Shown: in pieces, positions 62,140-64,000 of the stretch
Layout: every line of letters begins with the position of its first letter
Position numbering within the stretch: position 1 is the stretch's first letter
From: Comamonadaceae bacterium
Lineage (GTDB): Bacteria > Pseudomonadota > Gammaproteobacteria > Burkholderiales > Burkholderiaceae_C
Direction: 5' to 3'
Assembly: GCA_009996515.1 (NCBI GenBank)
Contig: JAACZV010000003.1
Coordinates: 124,001-188,000, forward strand
DNA length: 64,000 nucleotides
Translations under genes and position numbers: made by a program
The notes under the pieces: model-generated
What the model saw: only the letters and a program-made list of their open reading frames with translations
Databases searched by the model: none
What the model was told of the DNA's origin: nothing

Positions 62140-62158
62140 CATGCTGCGTTGCAGCATG
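62140..62158. promoter_or_regulatory. Inverted repeat between fnr and ndh
   Basis: CATGCTGC-GTT-GCAGCATG is a perfect 8-bp inverted repeat, about 20 bp upstream of the ndh start and 72 bp beyond the fnr stop. There is no T tract on either side. An operator for ndh or an mRNA stem is possible. Confidence 0.45.
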
Positions 62159-62229
62159 ATGCGGCTAACCCCGTGGAGCGTGGTGGCAGGCGACGCCGCG
62201 GGGCGGTCCGCAGGCGTGGGGCGCTCGAG

Positions 62230-63015
62230 TCAGCAGTGGCTGTTGTTGACCAGGGCCTGCAGCCCGGCCTGGTCCAGGATGCGCAGCTGGCGCTGCTTGA
62301 CCTCCATCAGCCCGTCCTCCTGGAACTTGGAGAAGGTGCGGCTGACGGTCTCGAGCTTGAGCCCCAGGTAGCTGCCGATCTCCTCGCGCGTCATGCGCAG
62401 CACCAGGCTGGACGACGAGAAGCCGCGCGCCTGCAGGCGCTGCGTCAGGTTGAGCAGGAAGGCCGCGAGCCGCTCCTCGGCGCGCATATTGCCCAGCAGC
62501 AGCATGACGCCATGGTCGCGCACGATCTCGCGGCTCATGATCTTGTGGAACTGGTGCTGCAGCACGTTGAACTCTCGCGACAGCTCCTCCAGGTCGCGGT
62601 ACTGGATCACGCAGACGGACGAGTCCTCCAGCGCGACGGCGTCGCAGTGGTGGTGGTCGCTGCTGATGCCGTCCAGCCCCAGCAGTTCGCCGGCCATCTG
62701 GAAGCCGGTGACCTGGTCGCGGCCATCCTCGCTGCCCACGCAGGTCTTGAAGAAGCCGGTGCGCACCGCGTACAGCGCCTCGAACCGGTCGCCGTTGCGG
62801 AACAGATGGCTGCCGCGCGGCACGCTGCGGCGTTTCTCCACCAGCCCGTCGAGCTTCTGCAACTCGGCCGTGTTCAGGCCCACGGGCAGACAGAGCTCGC
62901 GCAGATTGCAGCTGGCGCAGGCCACCCGCAGCGGCTCGAGCGCGGCGGAACTGGGTTGTCCGGGCATGCCGGAAGTGATCGGCACGCTCATGGGACGCGG
63001 CATCGTGGTCAGCAT
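62230..63015 (-). CDS. fnr: FNR/ANR-type oxygen-sensing regulator
   Basis: 261 aa from the ATG at 63015. The 4Fe-4S ligands are visible: CASCNLRELC (Cys33, Cys36, Cys42) and the fourth Cys135 in SVCVIQ, with the same 93-residue spacing as E. coli FNR. A cyclic-nucleotide-like sensor fold, a dimer helix and a CRP-type helix-turn-helix (MTREEIGSYLGLKLETVSRTFSKF; recognition E and R match FNR) follow. Other ATGs at 63024, 63003 and 62991 are possible starts. 63015 is favoured because the shared FNR box predicts transcription beginning at 63016. Activates the cco genes and hemN under low oxygen. Confidence 0.93.
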   Translation of the reverse strand: MLTTMPRPMSVPITSGMPGQPSSAALEPLRVACASCNLRELCLPVGLNTAELQKLDGLVEKRRSVPRGSHLFRNGDRFEALYAVRTGFFKTCVGSEDGRDQVTGFQMAGELLGLDGISSDHHHCDAVALEDSSVCVIQYRDLEELSREFNVLQHQFHKIMSREIVRDHGVMLLLGNMRAEERLAAFLLNLTQRLQARGFSSSSLVLRMTREEIGSYLGLKLETVSRTFSKFQEDGLMEVKQRQLRILDQAGLQALVNNSHC

Positions 63016-63050
63016 GAGGGCCATTGTTTGCGGCCGCACCCGCTGCGGCC

Positions 63051-63064
63051 TTGACCTGGATCAA
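63051..63064. promoter_or_regulatory. FNR-type box shared by fnr and hemN
   Basis: TTGACCTGGATCAA is a full consensus match. Its centre (63057.5) is 41.5 bp from the hemN ATG at 63099 to the right and 41.5 bp from 63016, next to an fnr ATG, to the left. The -12 to -7 positions read CACAGT (right, three of six) and AACAAT (left, four of six). Confidence 0.85.
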
Positions 63065-63098
63065 CGCCCGGCCCTGTTCAGGCCGGCACAGTGGCAGC

Positions 63099-64000
63099 AT
63101 GCCCGCTGTCACAGACCGCTCCCTCGATGCCGACCTGCTGCGCCGCCACGACGTGGCCGGGCCGCGCTACACGTCCTATCCCACGGCCGATCGCTTCGTC
63201 GAGGCCCACCAGGCGCCCCAGCACCTGCAGGCGTTGCGCCAGCGCGGCACCGCGCAGCCGCTGTCGGTGTACGTGCACATCCCGTTCTGCGAGCAGCTCT
63301 GCTATTACTGCGCCTGCAACAAGATCATCACCAAGCACCATGAGCGCGCCGCGCCCTACCTGGCCGCGCTGGAAGTGGAGATGGACCTGGTCGCCGAAGG
63401 CCTGGGCGGGCAGGCATCGGTGTCGCAGCTGCATCTGGGCGGCGGCTCGCCGACCTTTCTGTCGGATGCCGAGCTGACGCAGCTGATGGACGCGCTGCGG
63501 CGGCGCTTCAAGCTGCTGCCGGGCGCCGAGCTGTCCATCGAGGTGGACCCGCGCACGGTGGACGCCACCCGGCTGGCGCACCTGCGCGGCCTGGGCTTCA
63601 ATCGCCTGTCCCTGGGCGTGCAGGACTTCGACCCCGCCGTGCAGAAGGCCGTGCACCGCGTGCAGCCGCTGGAGTCGGTGGCCGCGCTGATGCGCGCGGC
63701 GCGCGAGCAGGGCTTCGCCTCCATCAGCGTGGACCTGATCTACGGCCTGCCGCTGCAGACGCCGGCCTCCTTCGCGCGCACCATCGCCCAGGTCGCCGAA
63801 CTGCGGCCGGACCGCATCGCGATGTATGCCTACGCCCACCTGCCGCAGCGCTTCAAGCCGCAGCGCCGCATCGTGGCCGAGCTGCTGCCGCCCGCCGGCG
63901 ACAAGCTGGCCATGCTGTCGGGCGCCATCAGCGCGCTGCTGGGCGAGGGCTACACCTACATCGGCATGGACCATTTCGCTCTGCCGGACGACCCGCTGGC
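63099..64000 (+). CDS. hemN: Oxygen-independent coproporphyrinogen III dehydrogenase (partial)
   Basis: The first 300 codons are visible; the gene runs off the right edge. Radical-SAM motif CEQLCYYCACN (CxxxCxxC plus the extra Cys of HemN) follows SVYVHIPF. GPRYTSYPTADRF at the N-terminus is the HemN-specific trip-wire, HLGGGSPTFLS and LSLGVQDF are SAM-binding strands, and VDLIYGLPLQT follows. It makes protoporphyrinogen IX precursors for heme without oxygen, matching the adjacent cbb3 oxidase. No Shine-Dalgarno precedes the ATG. Confidence 0.95.
   Translation, partial: MPAVTDRSLDADLLRRHDVAGPRYTSYPTADRFVEAHQAPQHLQALRQRGTAQPLSVYVHIPFCEQLCYYCACNKIITKHHERAAPYLAALEVEMDLVAEGLGGQASVSQLHLGGGSPTFLSDAELTQLMDALRRRFKLLPGAELSIEVDPRTVDATRLAHLRGLGFNRLSLGVQDFDPAVQKAVHRVQPLESVAALMRAAREQGFASISVDLIYGLPLQTPASFARTIAQVAELRPDRIAMYAYAHLPQRFKPQRRIVAELLPPAGDKLAMLSGAISALLGEGYTYIGMDHFALPDDPL

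Overview
The window looks like a chromosomal segment of a high-GC betaproteobacterium of the order Burkholderiales, probably near the Roseateles/Mitsuaria/Pelomonas/Rubrivivax group. Reasons: strong GC bias in third codon positions, the smpB-ratA-rnfH and guaB/guaA neighbourhoods, PhaR and 3-hydroxybutyrate dehydrogenase (polyhydroxybutyrate metabolism), a ccoNOQP-ccoG-fixH cbb3 oxidase locus and FNR-type control. Genus level is inference. Most of the window is ordinary, densely packed housekeeping DNA.

Layout. 1-9.2 kb: patatin-like phospholipase (cut by the left edge), ispF, an OmpR/EnvZ-like two-component pair, a SIMPL-domain periplasmic protein, 3-hydroxybutyrate dehydrogenase, an alpha/beta hydrolase and relA. 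9.2-20.6 kb: tRNA-Val with its own promoter and terminator, a diguanylate cyclase, phaR, rimO, metC, a small secreted protein, smpB, ratA, rnfH, a DUF4124 protein, guaB, an MFS exporter and guaA. 20.6-23.7 kb: a small AT-rich island bounded by an exact 15-bp duplication of the guaA 3' end. It carries a decayed IS3-type transposase and one intact gene for a formyltransferase-like/beta-propeller-like fusion. 23.7-31.5 kb: small membrane proteins, an RNA 2',3'-cyclic phosphodiesterase, a DUF72 protein, a pxpBCA-DUF969-DUF979 5-oxoproline operon, tadA and ldcA. 31.5-41.7 kb: a complete peptide-type ABC importer (unusual membrane-tethered binding lipoprotein, two permeases, fused double ATPase), a TonB-dependent receptor and a 2OG-Fe(II) oxygenase. 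41.7-46 kb: a structured non-coding stretch, then tonB-exbB-exbD-exbD and a tetratricopeptide-type periplasmic protein. 46-53.2 kb: an SDR dehydrogenase behind a palindromic operator, adk, the exbB-exbD-lpxK-trm112-like-kdsB envelope operon, xseA and sodB. 53.2-64 kb: the microaerobic respiration block ccoI-ccoS-ccoNOQP-ccoG-fixH, a small membrane protein, NDH-2, fnr and hemN (cut by the right edge).

How the parts work together. The last block is a coherent oxygen-responsive unit. FNR-type boxes sit before ccoI, before ccoN and between fnr and hemN, at distances that fit class II activation; for ccoI and hemN this geometry puts the predicted transcription start on the start codon itself. The TonB/ExbBD genes can energise the neighbouring outer-membrane receptor, and the adjacent ABC importer could carry the same kind of substrate across the inner membrane. 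The pxp operon with DUF969/DUF979 reads as uptake plus ATP-dependent opening of 5-oxoproline.

The most unusual items are the guaA-bounded mini-island with its fusion protein, a three-copy intergenic repeat with a structurally conserved hairpin placed inside operons, and the predicted leaderless FNR-activated transcripts. No CRISPR array, prophage or integrase gene was seen.
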